The notes beneath the pieces are model-generated. The model did no database searches. It was not told where the DNA came from and was given only the letters and a program-made list of their open reading frames with translations. Of a stretch of DNA of 64,000 nt, positions 26,562 to 39,750 are shown one piece after another (the stretch's first letter is position 1; the number at the start of each line of letters is the position of its first letter). This DNA is from Hydractinia symbiolongicarpus (lineage: Eukaryota > Cnidaria > Hydrozoa > Anthoathecata > Hydractiniidae): positions 40,383,201 through 40,447,200 of the forward strand of contig NC_079875.1 in the NCBI RefSeq assembly GCF_029227915.1, read 5' to 3'. Both the position numbers and the translations under genes were made by a program.

Positions 26562-28535
26562 GTCAGTCTCTTTCAGTTACAAGGGTTTGGTCACAAATAC
26601 GTACCAACATGTATTTAGCGATATTTTTCTGATATTACTAGGTTGCGTCGCCTTTAACTATGAAACGATTGACTGTGGGACTTAATTGAACTAACTTTGG
26701 ACTGTCTCCTGATAAATGTGATAAGGGAGACAATTGGACTCCAAGAAATAACATTCTTGTTAACTTGATATGATTGCCGAAACTCAGCGATTACACTTGG
26801 CTCTATGGTAGCGCTTCATTTAAGAATTAAGATAAAAAAGTCATTTTTTTATTGCAGGACCAATCCTAGCCGTTATCGCGCGCTAAAGAAATAGCGACAG
26901 TTTCAAGAACTACATTTCATTGACTTTCTAACGGTGTCAGTCCGTTTGAGTTACAACGGTTGGGTCACATATTCGTACCAACATGTATTTAGCGATATTT
27001 TTCTGATGTTACCAGGTTGCATCGCTTTTAACTATGAAACGATTGACTGTGGAACTTAATTGAGCTAACTTTGGACTGTCACCTGATAAATGTGATAAAT
27101 GAGACAATTGGACTCCAAGAAAAAACATTCTTCTTAATTTGACATGATAGCCGGAACTCAGCGATTACACTGGGCACTGTGGTAGCGCTTCATTTAAGAA
27201 TTAAGATACAAAAAATCATTTTTTTATTGTGGGACCAATCCTAGCCGTTATCGCGCGCTAAAGAAATAGCGACAGTTTCAAGAACTACATTTCATTGACT
27301 TTCTAACGGTGTCAGTCCGTTTGAGTTACAACGGTTGGGTCACATATTCGTACCAACATGTATTTAGCGATATTTTTCTGATGTTACCAGGTTGCATTGC
27401 TTTTAACTATGAAACGATTGACTGTGGGACTTAATTGAGCTAACTTTGGACTGTCACCTGATAAATGTGATAAAAGAGACTATTGGACTCCAAGAAAAAA
27501 ACATTTTTCTTAATTTGACATTATTGCCGAAACTCAGCGATTACACTGGGCTCTGTAATAGCGCTTCATTTATGAATTAAGATAAAAAAAGTCATTTTTT
27601 TATTGTGGGACCAATCCTAGCCATTATTCTGCGCTGAGGAAATAGCGACAGTTTCAAAAACTACATTTCATTGACTTTCTAACGGTGTCAGTCCGTTTGA
27701 GTATCAACGGTTGTGTCACATATTCGTACCAACATGTATTTAGCGATATTTTTGATATTACTAGGTTGCATAGCCTTTAACAACGAAACGTTGACTGTGG
27801 GACTTAATTGAACTAACTTTGGACTGTGACCTGATAAATGTGATAAATGAGACAATTGGACTCCTAGAAAAAACATTCTTCTTAATTTGACATGATTGCC
27901 GAAACTCAGCGATTACACTGGGCTCTGTGGTAGCGATTCATTTAGAAATTATGATAAAAAAGTCATTTTTTTATTGTGGGACCAATTCTAGCCATTATTG
28001 CGCGCTGAGGAAATAGCGACAGTTTCAAAAACTACATTTCATTGACTTTCTAACGGTGTCAGTCCGTTTGAGTTACAACGGTTGTGTCACATATTCGTAC
28101 CAACATGTATTTAGCGATATTTTTTGATATTACTAGGTTGCATCGCTTTTAACAATGAAACGTTGACTGTGGGACTTAATTGAACTAACTTTGGACTGTG
28201 ACCTGATAAATGTGATAAATGAGACAATTGGACTCCAAGAAATAACATTCTTCTTAATTTGACGTGATTGCCGGAACTCAGCTATTACACTGGGCACTGT
28301 GGTAGCGCTTCATTTAAAAATTAAGCTAGAAAAAGTCATTTTTTTATTGTGGGACCAATCCTAGCCGTTAACGCGCATTGTAGAAAAAGCGACAGTTTCA
28401 AAAACTACATTTCATTGACTTTCTAACGGTGTCAGTCCGTTTGAGTTACAACGGTTGGGTCACATATTCGTACCAACATGTATTTAGCGATATTTTTCTG
28501 ATATTACTAGGTTGCATCGCTTTTAACAATGAAAC
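26562..28535 (+). repeat. Block C copy 2, one monomer deleted
   Basis: Matches 23190-25546 in order, but after the second 'ctgatgttaccagg' monomer (27379) it moves directly to the 'gagactattgg' context. In copy 1 another monomer, with 'aaaattaagctaaaa' and 'gtcattcttttactg', lies between. The junction falls within about 27411-27468, a stretch common to most monomers. The match ends near 28535. Confidence 0.8.
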
Positions 28536-30904
28536 GATTGACTGTGGGACTTAATTGAGCTAACTTAGGACTGTGACCTGATAAATGTGATAAATGAGAC
28601 AATTGGACTCCAAGAAATAACATTCTTGTTAATTTGACGCGATTGCCGGAACTCAGCGATTATACTGGGCACTGTGGTAGCGCTTCATTTAAAAATTAAG
28701 CTAAAAAAAGTCATTTTTTTACTGTAGGACCTATCCTAGCCGTTAGCACGCGTTGAAGAAAAAGCGACAGTTTCAAAAACAACATTTCATTGACTTTCTA
28801 ACGGTGTCAGTCCGTTTGAGTTACAACGGTTGGGTAATATATTCGTACCAACATGTGTTTAGCGATATTTTTCTGATATTACTAGGTTGCATCGCTTTTA
28901 ACTATGAAACGATTGACTGTGGGACTTAATTGAGCTAACTTTGGACTGTCACCTGATAAATGTGATAAAAGAGACAATTGGACTCCAAGAAAAAACATTC
29001 TTCTTAATTTGACATGATTGCCGAAACTCAGCGATTACACTGGGCTCTGTGGTAGCGCTTCATTTAAGAATTATGATAAAAAAAAGTCATTTTTTTATTG
29101 TGGGACCAATCCTAGCCATTATCACGCGCTGAGGAAATAGCGACAGTTTCAAAAACTACATTTCATAGACTTTCTAACGGGGTCAGTCTGTTTGAGTTTC
29201 AACGGTTGTGTCACATATTCGTACCAACATGTATTTAGCGATATTTTTTTGATATTACTAGGTTGCATCGCTTTTAACAATGAAACGTTGACTGTGGGAC
29301 TTAAGTGAACTAACTTTGGACTGTGACCTGATAAATGAGATAAATGAGACAATTGGTTTCCAAGAAATAACATTCTTCTTAATTTGACGCGATTGCCGGA
29401 ACTCAGCAATTACACTGGGCACTGTGGTAGCGCTTCATTTAAAAATTAAGCTAGAAAAAGTCATTTTTTTACTGTGGGACCTATCGTAGCCGTTAACGCG
29501 CGTTGTAGAAAAAGCGACAGTTTCAAAAACTACATTTCATTGACTTTCTAACAGTGTCAGTCCGTTTGAGTTACAACGGTGGGGTCACATATTCGTACCA
29601 ACATGTATTTAGCGATATTTTTCTGATATTACTAGGTTGCATCGCTTTTAACTATGAAACGAATGACTGTGGGACTTATTTGAGCTAACTTTGGACTGTC
29701 ACCTGATAAATGTGATAAAGGAGGCAATTGGACTCCTAGAAAAAACATTCTTCTTAATTTGACATGATTGCCGAAACTCAGCGATTACACTGGGCTCTGT
29801 GGTAGCGATTTACTTAGAAATTTTGATAAAAAAGTCATTTTTTTATTGTGGGACCAATCCTAGCCATTATCGCGCGCTGAGGAAATTGCAACAGTTTCAA
29901 AAACTACATTTCATTGACTTTCTAACGGTGTCAGTCCGTTTGAGTTACAACGGTTGTGTAACATATTCGTACCAACATGTATTTAGCGATATTTTTTTAA
30001 TATTACTAGGTTGCATCGCTTTTAACAATGAAACGTTGACTGTGGGACTTAATTGAACTAACTTTTGACTGTGACCAGATAAATGTGATAAATGAGACAA
30101 TTGGACTCCAAGAAATAACATTCTTCTTAATTTGACGTGATTGCCGGAACTCAGCGATTACACTGGGCTCTGTGGTAGCGCTTCATTTAAGAATTAAGAT
30201 AAAAAGTCATTTTTTTATTGTGGGACCTATCGTAGCCGTTAACGGGCGTTGTAGAAAAAGCGACAGTATCAAAAACTACATTTCATTGACTTTCTAACAG
30301 TGTCAGTCCGTTTGAGTTACAACGGTTGGGTCACATATTCGTGCCAACATGTATTTAGCGATATTTTTCTGATATTACTAGGTTGCATCGCTTTTAACTA
30401 TGAAACGAATGACTGTGGGACTTATTTGAGCTAACTTTGGACTGTCACCTGATAAATGTGATAAATGAGACAATTGGACTCCAAGAAAAAACATTCTTCT
30501 TAATTTGACATGATTGTCGAAACTCAGCGATTACACTGGGCTCTGTGGTAGCGATTCATTTAGAAATTATGATAAAAAAGTCATTTTTTTATTGTGGGAC
30601 CAGTCCTAGCCATTATCGCGCGCTGAGGAAATAGCGACACTTTCAAAAACTACATTTCATTGACTTTCTAACGGTGTCAGTCCGTTTGAGTTACAACGGT
30701 TGTGTCACATATTCGTACCAACATGTATTTAGCGATATTTTTTTGATATTACTAGGTTGCATCGCTTTTAACAATGAAACGTTGACTGTGGGACTTAATT
30801 GAACTAACTTTGGACTGTGACCTGATAAATGTGATAAATGAGACAATTGGACTCCAAGAAATAACATTCTTCTTAATTTGACGTGATTGCCGGAACTCAG
30901 CGAT
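28536..30904 (+). repeat. Mosaic monomers, partly matching 18200-19030
   Basis: 29420-30240 resembles 18200-19030 at an offset near 11217 bases (thirty monomers), sharing 'gctagaaaaagtc', 'gaaacgaatgactg', 'gtagcgatt' and 'cgtagccgttaacg'. 28536-29400 is a different mixture. The stretch includes two longer plus- and minus-strand reading frames that I reject as genes. Confidence 0.75.
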
Positions 30905-31650
30905 TACACTGGGCTCTGTGGTAGCGCTTCATTTAAGAATTATGATAAAAAGTCATTTTTTTATTGTGGGACCAATCCTAGCCAATATCTCGCGCTGAAG
31001 AAATAGCGACAGTTTCAAAAACTACATTTCATTGACTTTCTAACGGTGTCAGTCCGTTTGAGTTACAACGGTTGGGTCACATATTAGTACCAACATGTAT
31101 TTAGCGATATTTTTTTGATATTACTAGGTTGCATCGCTTTTAACAATGAAACGTTGACTGTGGGACTTAATTGAACTAACTTTGGACTGTGACCTGATAA
31201 ATGTGATAAATGAGACAATTGGACTCCAAGAAATAACATTCTTCTTAATTTGACGTGATTGCCGGAACTCAGCGATTACACTGGGCTCTGTGGTAGCGCT
31301 TCATTTAAGAATTATGATAAAAAGTCATTTTTTTATTGTGGGACCAATCCTAGCCAATATCTCGCGCTGAAGAAATAGCGACAGTTTCAAAAACTACATT
31401 TCATTGACTTTCTAACGGTGTCAGTCCGTTTGAGTTACAACGGTTGGGTCACATATTAGTACCAACATGTATTTAGCGATATTTTTTTGATATTACTAGG
31501 TTGCATCGCTTTTAACAATGAAACGTTGACTGTGGGACTTAATTGAACTAACTTTGGACTGTGACCTGATAAATGTGATAAATGAGACAATTGGACTCCA
31601 AGAAATAACATTCTTGTTAATTTGACGTGATTGCCGGAACTCAGCGATTA
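30905..31650 (+). repeat. Single-monomer doublet, unit 372 bp
   Basis: Two adjacent monomers share the rare 'tagccaatatctcgcgc' (30979 and 31351) and 'acatattagtaccaac' (31079 and 31451) at an offset of exactly 372 bases. The short length comes from fewer A in the A-run. I saw no differences between them except near the right junction. Confidence 0.87.
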
Positions 31651-32718
31651 CACTGGCCGCTGTGGTAGCGCTTCATTTAAGGGTTTAGATAAATAAGTCA
31701 TTTTTTACTGTGGGACCAATCCTATCCGTTTTCGCGCGCTGAAGAAATAGCGACAGTTTGAAAAACTGCATTTCATTGACTTTCTAACGGTGTCAGTCTC
31801 TTTCAGTTACAAGGGTTTGGTCACAAATACGTACCAACATGTATTTAGCGATATTTTTCTGATATTACTAGGTTGCGTCGCTTTTAACTATGAAACGATT
31901 GACTGTGGGACTTAATTGAGCTAACTTTGGACTGTCACCTGATAAATGTGATAAATGAGACAATTGGACTCCAAGAAAAAACATTCTTCTTAATTTGACA
32001 TGATAGCCGGAACTCAGCGATTACACTGGGCACTGTGGTAGCGCTTCATTTAAAAATTAAGCTAAAAAAAGTCATTCTTTTACTGTGGGACCTATCCTAG
32101 CCGTTAGCGCGCGTTGAAGAAAAAGCGACAGTTTCAAAAACTACATTTCATTGACTTTCTAACGGTGTCAGTCCGTTTGAGTTACAACGGTTGGGTCACA
32201 TATTCGTACCAACATGTATTTAGCGATATTTTTCTGATATTACTAGGTTGCATCGCTTTTAACTATGAAAAGATTGACTGTGGGACTTAATTGAGCTAAC
32301 TTTGGACTGTCACCTGATAAATGTGATAAAAGAGACTATTGGACTCAAAGAAAAAACATTCTTCTTAATTTGACATTATTGCCGAAACTCAGCGATTACA
32401 CTGGGCTCTGTGGTAGCGCTTCATTTATGAATTAAGATGAAAAAAGTCATTTTTTTATTGTGGGACCAATCCTAGCCATTATTCTGCGCTGAGGAAATAG
32501 CGACAGTTTCAAAAACTACATTTCATTGACTTTCTAACGGTGTCAGTCCGTTTGAGTATCAACGGTTGTGTCACATATTCGTACCAACATGTATTTAGCG
32601 ATATTTTTTTGATATTACTAGGTTGCATCGCTTTTAACAACGAAACGTTGACTGTGGGACTTAATTGAACTAACTTTGGACTGTGACCTGATAAATGTGA
32701 TAAATGAGACAATTGGAC
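31651..32718 (+). repeat. Chimeric monomers joining 26.4-kb and 24-kb types
   Basis: 31651-31890 matches 26430-26670 and 33890-34130 ('agggtttagataaataag', 'gtcagtctctttcag'). From about 31915 it switches to a 24060-like series ('ctgtcacctg', 'gtcattcttttactg'). 32215-32718 matches 34454-34957 at an offset of 2239 bases (six monomers), sharing 'gaaaagattgactg', 'gagactattgg' and 'gagtatcaacgg'. Confidence 0.78.
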
Positions 32719-35700
32719 TCCTAGAAAAAACATTCTTCCTAATTTGACATGATTGCCGAAACTCAGCGATTACACTGGGCTCTGTGGTAGCGATTCATTT
32801 AGAAGTTATGATAAAAAAGTCATTTTTTTATTGTGGGACCAATCCTAGCCATTATCGCGCGCTGAGGAAATAGCGACAGTTTCAAAAACTACATTTCATT
32901 GACTTTCTAACGGTGTCAGTCCGTTTGAGTTACAATGGTTGTGTCACATATTCGTACCAACATGTATTTAGCGATATTTTTTTGATATTACTAGGTTGCA
33001 TCGCTTTTAACAATGAAACGTTGACTGTGGGACTTAATTGAACTAACTTTGGACTGTGACCTGATAAATGTGATAAATGAGACAATTGGACTCCAAGAAA
33101 TAACATTCTTCTTAATTTGACGTGATTGCCGGAACTCAGCGATTACACTGGGCTCTGTGGTAGCGCTTCATTTAAGAATTAAGATAAAAAGTCATTTTTT
33201 TATTGTGGGACCTATCGTAGCCGTTAGCGGCCGTTGTATAAAAAGCGACAGTTTCAAAAACTACATTTCATTGACTTTCTAACAGTGTCAGTCCGTTTGA
33301 GTTACAACGGTTGCGTCACATATTCGTACCAACATGTATTTAGCGATATTTTTCTGATATTACTAGGTTGCATCGCTTTTAACTATGAAACGAATGACTG
33401 TGGGACTTATTTGAGCTAACTTTGGACTGTCACCTGATAAATGTGATAAATGAGACAATTGGACTCCAAGAAATAACATTCTTCTTAATTTGACGTGATT
33501 GCCGGAACTCAGCGATTACACTGGGCTCTGTGGTAGCGCTTCATTTAAGAATTAAGATAAAAAGTCATTTTTTTATTGTGGGACCAATCCTAGCCAATAT
33601 CTCGCGCTGAAGAAATAGCGACAGTTTCAAAAACTACATTTCATTGAATTTCTAACGGTGTCAGTCCGTTTGAGTTACAACGGTTGGGTCACATATTAGT
33701 ACCAACATGTATTTAGCGATATTTTTTTGATATTACTAGGTTGCATCGCTTTTAACAATGAAACGTTGACTGTGGGACTTAATTGAACTAACTTTGGACT
33801 GTGACCTGATAAATGTGATAAATGAGACAATTGGACTCCAAGAAATAACATTCTTCTTAATTTGACGTGATTGCCGGAACTCAGCGATTACACTGGCCGC
33901 TGTGGTAGCGCTTCATTTAAGGGTTTAGATAAATAAGTCATTTTTTACTGTGGGACCAATCCTATCCGTTTTCGCGCGCTGAAGAAATAGCGACAGTTTG
34001 AAAAACTGCATTTCATTGACTTTCTAACGGCGTCAGTCTCTTTCAGTTACAAGGGTTTGGTCACAAATACGTACCAACATGTATTTAGCGATATTTTTCT
34101 GATATTACTAGGTTGCGTCGCTTTTAACTATGAAACGATTGACTGTGGGACTTAATTGAACTAACTTTGGACTGTCTCCTGATAAATGTGATAAGGAAGA
34201 CAATTGGACTCCAAGAAATAACATTCTTGTTAACTTGACATGATTGCCGAAACTCAGCGATTACACTGGGCTCTGTGGTAGCGCTTCATTTAAGAATTAA
34301 GATAAAAAAGTCATTTTTTTATTGTGGGACCAATCCTAGCCGTTATCGCGCGCTAAAGAAATAGCGACAGTTTCAAGAACTACATTTAATTGACTTTCTA
34401 ACGGTGTCAGTCCGTTTGAGTTACAACGGTTGGGTCACATATTCGTACCAACATGTATTTAGCGATATTTTTCTGATATTACTAGGTTGCATCGCTTTTA
34501 ACTATGAAAAGATTGACTGTGGGACTTAATTGAGCTAACTTTGGACTGTCACCTGATAAATGTGATAAAAGAGACTATTGGACTCCAAGAAAAAACATTC
34601 TTCTTAATTTGACATTATTGCCGAAACTCAGCGATTACACTTGGCTCTGTGGTAGCGCTTCATTTATGAATTAAGATGAAAAAAGTCATTTTTTTATTGT
34701 GGGACCAATCCTAGCCATTATTCTGCGCTGAGGAAATAGCGACAGTTTCAAAAACTACATTTCATTGACTTTCTAACGGTGTCAGTCCGTTTGAGTATCA
34801 ACGGTTGTGTCACATATTCGTACCAACATGTATTTAGCGATATTTTTTTGATATTACTAGGTTGCATCGCTTTTAACAACGAAACGTTGACTGTGGGACT
34901 TAATTGAACTAACTTTGGACTATGACCTGATAAATGTGATAAATGAGACAATTGGACTCCAAGAAATAACATTCTTCTTAATTTGACGTGATTGCCGGAA
35001 CTCAGCGATTACACTGGCCGCTGTGGTAGCGCTTCATTTAAGGGTTTAGATAAATAAGTCATTTTTTACTGTGGGACCAATCCTATCCGTTTTCGCGCGC
35101 TGAAGAAATAGCGACAGTTTGAAAAACTGCATTTCATTGACTTTCTAACGGCGTCAGTCTCTTTCAGTTACAAGGGTTTGGTCACAAATACGTACCAACA
35201 TGTATTTAGCGATATTTTTCTGATATTACTAGGTTGCGTCGCTTTTAACTATGAAACGATTGACTGTGGGACTTAATTGAACTAACTTTGGACTGTCTCC
35301 TGATAAATGTGATAAGGAAGACAATTGGACTCCAAGAAATAACATTCTTGTTAACTTGACATGATTGCCGAAACTCAGCGATTACACTGGGCTCTGTGGT
35401 AGCGCTTCATTTAAGAATTAAGATAAAAAAGTCATTTTTTTATTGTGGGACCAATCCTAGCCGTTATCGCGCGCTAAAGAAATAGCGACAGTTTCAAGAA
35501 CTACATTTAATTGACTTTCTAACGGTGTCAGTCCGTTTGAGTTACAACGGTTGGGTCACATATTCGTACCAACATGTATTTAGCGATATTTTTCTGATAT
35601 TACTAGGTTGCATCGCTTTTAACTATGAAAAGATTGACTGTGGGACTTAATTGAGCTAACTTTGGACTGTCACCTGATAAATGTGATAAAAGAGACTATT

Positions 35701-36078
35701 GGACTCCAAGAAAAAACATTCTTCTTAATTTGACATTATTGCCGAAACTCAGCGATTACACTGGGCTCTGTGGTAGCGCTTCATTTATGAATTAAGATGA
35801 AAAAAGTCATTTTTTTATTGTGGGACCAATCCTAGCCATTATTCTGCGCTGAGGAAATAGCGACAGTTTCAAAAACTACATTTCATTGACTTTCTAACGG
35901 TGTCAGTCCGTTTGAGTATCAACGGTTGTGTCACATATTCGTACCAACATGTATTTAGCGATATTTTTTTGATATTACTAGGTTGCATCGCTTTTAACAA
36001 CGAAACGTTGACTGTGGGACTTAATTGAACTAACTTTGGACTATGACCTGATAAATGTGATAAATGAGACAATTGGAC
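32719..36078 (+). repeat. Nine-monomer HOR (3360 bp), copy 1
   Basis: From 32719 ('actcctagaaaaaac', 'cattcttcctaattt') the series recurs at 36079 with an offset of 3360 bases. Markers include 'gttacaatggttgtg', 'cgtagccgttagcgg', 'gaaacgaatgactg' and 'tagccaatatctcgcgc'. The unit itself contains a nested 1121-bp tandem duplication, listed below. Confidence 0.87.
33838..34958 (+). repeat. Nested three-monomer unit (1121 bp), copy 1
   Basis: This unit runs from a 'agggtttagataaataag' monomer through the 'cgtcagtctctttcag' monomer (34031) to a class B monomer with 'ctttggactatgacc'. The next 1121 bases repeat it almost exactly, including the rare 'gtgataaggaagacaattg'. Confidence 0.88.
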
Positions 36079-36079
36079 T
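34959..36079 (+). repeat. Nested three-monomer unit (1121 bp), copy 2
   Basis: A near-perfect tandem copy of 33838-34958. At its right end the sequence changes from 'ccaagaaataac' to 'cctagaaaaaac', the context seen at 32719. I noticed single-base differences only, such as 'cacttggctctg' in copy 1 against 'cactgggctctg'. Confidence 0.88.
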
Positions 36080-37800
36080 CCTAGAAAAAACATTCTTCCT
36101 AATTTGACATGATTGCCGAAACTCAGCGATTACACTGGGCTCTGTGGTAGCGATTCATTTAGAAATTATGATAAAAAAGTCATTTTTTTATTGTGGGACC
36201 AATCCTAGCCATTATCGCGCGCTGAGGAAATAGCGACAGTTTCAAAAACTACATTTCATTGACTTTCTAACGGTGTCAGTCCGTTTGAGTTACAATGGTT
36301 GTGTCACATATTCGTACCAACATGTATTTAGCGATATTTTTTTGATATTACTAGGTTGCATCGCTTTTAACAATGAAACGTTGACTGTGGGACTTAATTG
36401 AACTAACTTTGGACTGTGACCTGATAAATGTGATAAATGAGACAATTGGACTCCAAGAAATAACATTCTTCTTAATTTGACGTGATTGCCGGAACTCAGC
36501 GATTACACTGGGCTCTGTGGTAGCGCTTCATTTAAGAATTAAGATAAAAAGTCATTTTTTTATTGTGGGACCTATCGTAGCCGTTAGCGGGCGTTGTAGA
36601 AAAAGCGACAGTTTCAAAAACTACATTTCATTGACTTTCTAACAGTGTCAGTCCGTTTGAGTTACAACGGTTGCGTCACATATTCGTACCAACATGTATT
36701 TAGCGATATTTTTCTGATATTACTAGGTTGCATCGCTTTTAACTATGAAACGAATGACTGTGGGACTTATTTGAGCTAACTTTGGACTGTCACCTGATAA
36801 ATGTGATAAATGAGACAATTGGACTCCAAGAAATAACATTCTTCTTAATTTGACGTGATTGCCGGAACTCAGCGATTACACTGGGCTCTGTGGTAGCGCT
36901 TCATTTAAGAATTAAGATAAAAAGTCATTTTTTTATTGTGGGACCAATCCTAGCCAATATCTCGCGCTGAAGAAATAGCGACAGTTTCAAAAACTACATT
37001 TCATTGAATTTCTAACGGTGTCAGTCCGTTTGAGTTACAACGGTTGGGTCACATATTAGTACCAACATGTATTTAGCGATATTTTTTTGATATTACTAGG
37101 TTGCATCGCTTTTAACAATGAAACGTTGACTGTGGGACTTAATTGAACTAACTTTGGACTGTGACCTGATAAATGTGATAAATGAGACAATTGGACTCCA
37201 AGAAATAACATTCTTCTTAATTTGACGTGATTGCCGGAACTCAGCGATTACACTGGCCGCTGTGGTAGCGCTTCATTTAAGGGTTTAGATAAATAAGTCA
37301 TTTTTTACTGTGGGACCAATCCTATCCGTTTTCGCGCGCTGAAGAAATAGCGACAGTTTGAAAAACTGCATTTCATTGACTTTCTAACGGCGTCAGTCTC
37401 TTTCAGTTACAAGGGTTTGGTCACAAATACGTACCAACATGTATTTAGCGATATTTTTCTGATATTACTAGGTTGCGTCGCTTTTAACTATGAAACGATT
37501 GACTGTGGGACTTAATTGAACTAACTTTGGACTGTCTCCTGATAAATGTGATAAGGAAGACAATTGGACTCCAAGAAATAACATTCTTGTTAACTTGACA
37601 TGATTGCCGAAACTCAGCGATTACACTGGGCTCTGTGGTAGCGCTTCATTTAAGAATTAAGATAAAAAAGTCATTTTTTTATTGTGGGACCAATCCTAGC
37701 CGTTATCGCGCGCTAAAGAAATAGCGACAGTTTTAAGAACTACATTTAATTGACTTTCTAACGATGTCAGTCCGTTTGAGTTACAACGGTTGGGTCACAT
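36079..37800 (+). repeat. Nine-monomer HOR, partial copy 2
   Basis: Matches 32719-34440 at an offset of 3360 bases. One marker has changed, 'gttgtataaaaagc' at 33234 against 'gttgtagaaaaagc' here. The copy ends between 37800 and 37836, where 'ctgatgttaccagg' replaces 'ctgatattactagg'. Only four and a half monomers of the nine are present. Confidence 0.84.
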
Positions 37801-39000
37801 ATTTGTACCAACATGTATTTAGCGATATTTTTCTGATGTTACCAGGTTGCATCGCTTTTAACTATGAAACGATTGACTGTGGGACTTAATTGAGCTAACT
37901 TTGGACTGTGACCTGATAAATGTGATAAATGAGACAATTGGACTCCAAGAAAAAACATTCTTCTTAATTTGACATGATAGCCGGAACTCAGTGATTACAC
38001 TGGGCACTGTGGTAGCGCTTCATTTAAAAATTAAGCTAAAAAAAGTCATTCTTTTACTGTGGGACCTATCCTAGCCGTTACCGCGCGTTGAAGAAAAAGC
38101 GACAGTTTCAAAAACTACATTTCATTGACTTTCTAACGGTGTCAGTCCGTTTGATTTACAACGGTTGGGTCACATATTCGTACCAACATGTATTTAGCGA
38201 TATTTTTCTGATATTACTAGGTTGCATCGCTTTTAACTATGAAAAGATTGACTGTGGGACTTAATTGAGCTAACTTTGGACTGTCACCTGATAAACGTGA
38301 TAAAAGAGACTATTGGGCTCCAAGAAAAAATAATTCTTCTTAACTTGACATTATTGCCGAAACTCAGCGATTACACTGGGCTCTGTGGTAGCGCTTCATT
38401 TATGAATTAAGATAAAAAAAGTCATTTTTTTATTGTGGGACCAATCCTAGCCATTATCCTGCGCTGAGGAAATAGCGACAGTTTCAAAAACTACATTTCA
38501 TTGACTTTCTAACGGTGTCAGTCCGTTTGTGTATCAACGGTTGTGTCACATATTCGTACCAACATGTATTTAGCGATATTTTTTTGATATTACTAGGTTG
38601 CATCGCTTTTAACAATGAAACGTTGACTGTGGGATTTAATTGAACTAACTTTGGACTGTGACCTGATAAATGTTATAAATGAGACAATTGGACTCCAAGA
38701 AATAACATTCTTCTTAATTTGACGTGAGTGCTGGAACTCAGCGATTACACTGGGCTTTGTGGTAGCGCTGCATTTAAGAATTAAGATAAAAAAGTCATTT
38801 TTTTATTGCGGGACCAATCGTAGCCATTATCTCGCGCTGAAGAAATAGCGGCAGTTTCAAAAACTACATTTCGTTGACTTTCTAACGGTGTCAGTCCGTT
38901 TGAGTTACAACGGATGGGTTACATATTCGTACCAACATGTATTTAGCGATATTTTTCTGATATTACTAGGTTGCATCGCTTTTAACAATGAAACGATTGA
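37801..39000 (+). repeat. Monomers related to 24.0-24.7 kb
   Basis: 37837-38600 follows the block C series ('ctgatgttaccagg', 'gtcattcttttactg', 'gagactattgg', 'gtatcaacgg') with extra private changes such as 'gataaacgtgataaaag'. After about 38730 a 'gcggcag' monomer with 'catttcgttgac' leads into the next zone. No gene is seen. Confidence 0.75.
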
Positions 39001-39750
39001 CTGTGGGACTTAATTGAGGTAACTTTGGACTGTCACCTGATAAATCTGATAAATGAGACAATTGGACTCCAAGAAATAGCATTCTTCTTAATTTGACGTG
39101 ATTGCCGGAACTCAGCGATTACACTGGGCACTGTGGTAGCGCTTCATTTAAGAATTATGATAAAAAAGTCATTTTTTTATTATGGGACCAATCCTAGCCG
39201 TTATCGCGCGCTAAAGAAATAGCGACAGTTTCAAGAGCTACATTTCATTGACTTTCTAACGGTGTCAGTCCGTTTGAGTTACAACGGTTGGGTCACATAT
39301 TCGTACCAACATGTATTTAGCGATATTTTTCTGATATTACTAGGTTGCATCGCTTTTAACAATGAAACGATTGACTGTGGGACTTAATTGAGGTAACTTT
39401 GGACTGTCACCTGATAAATGTGATAAATGAGAAAATTGGACTCCAAGAAATAGCATTCTTCTTAATTTGACGTGATTGCTGGAACTCAGCGATTACACTG
39501 GGCACTGTGGTAGCGCTTCATTTAAGAATTATGATAAAAAAGTCATTTTTTTATTGTGGGACCAATCCTAGCCGTTATCGCGCGCTAAAGAAATAGCGAC
39601 AGTTTCAAGAGCTACATTTCATTGACTTTCTAACGGTGTCAGTCCGTTTGAGTTACAACGGTTGGGTCACATATTCGTACCAACATGTATTTAGCAATAT
39701 TTTTTTGATATTACTAGGTTGCATCGCTTTTAACAATGAAACGTTGACTG
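39001..39750 (+). repeat. Single-monomer doublet, unit 374 bp
   Basis: Two adjacent monomers share 'ttgaggtaactttgg' (39014 and 39388), 'ccaagaaatagcattc' and 'tcaagagctacatttc'. They differ by a few bases, for instance 'aaatctgataaatg' against 'aaatgtgataaatg'. Confidence 0.82.

Noticed and set aside
29799-30056. 85-codon plus-strand frame, and related ones at 17352-17549, 18955-19140, 21198-21383, 33234-33419, 43221-43475, 45225-45416, 48594-48785 and 50567-50767
   Set aside because: All are satellite read-through in different monomers, with varied starts and ends and no family resemblance. They run across monomer boundaries in the usual repeat order.
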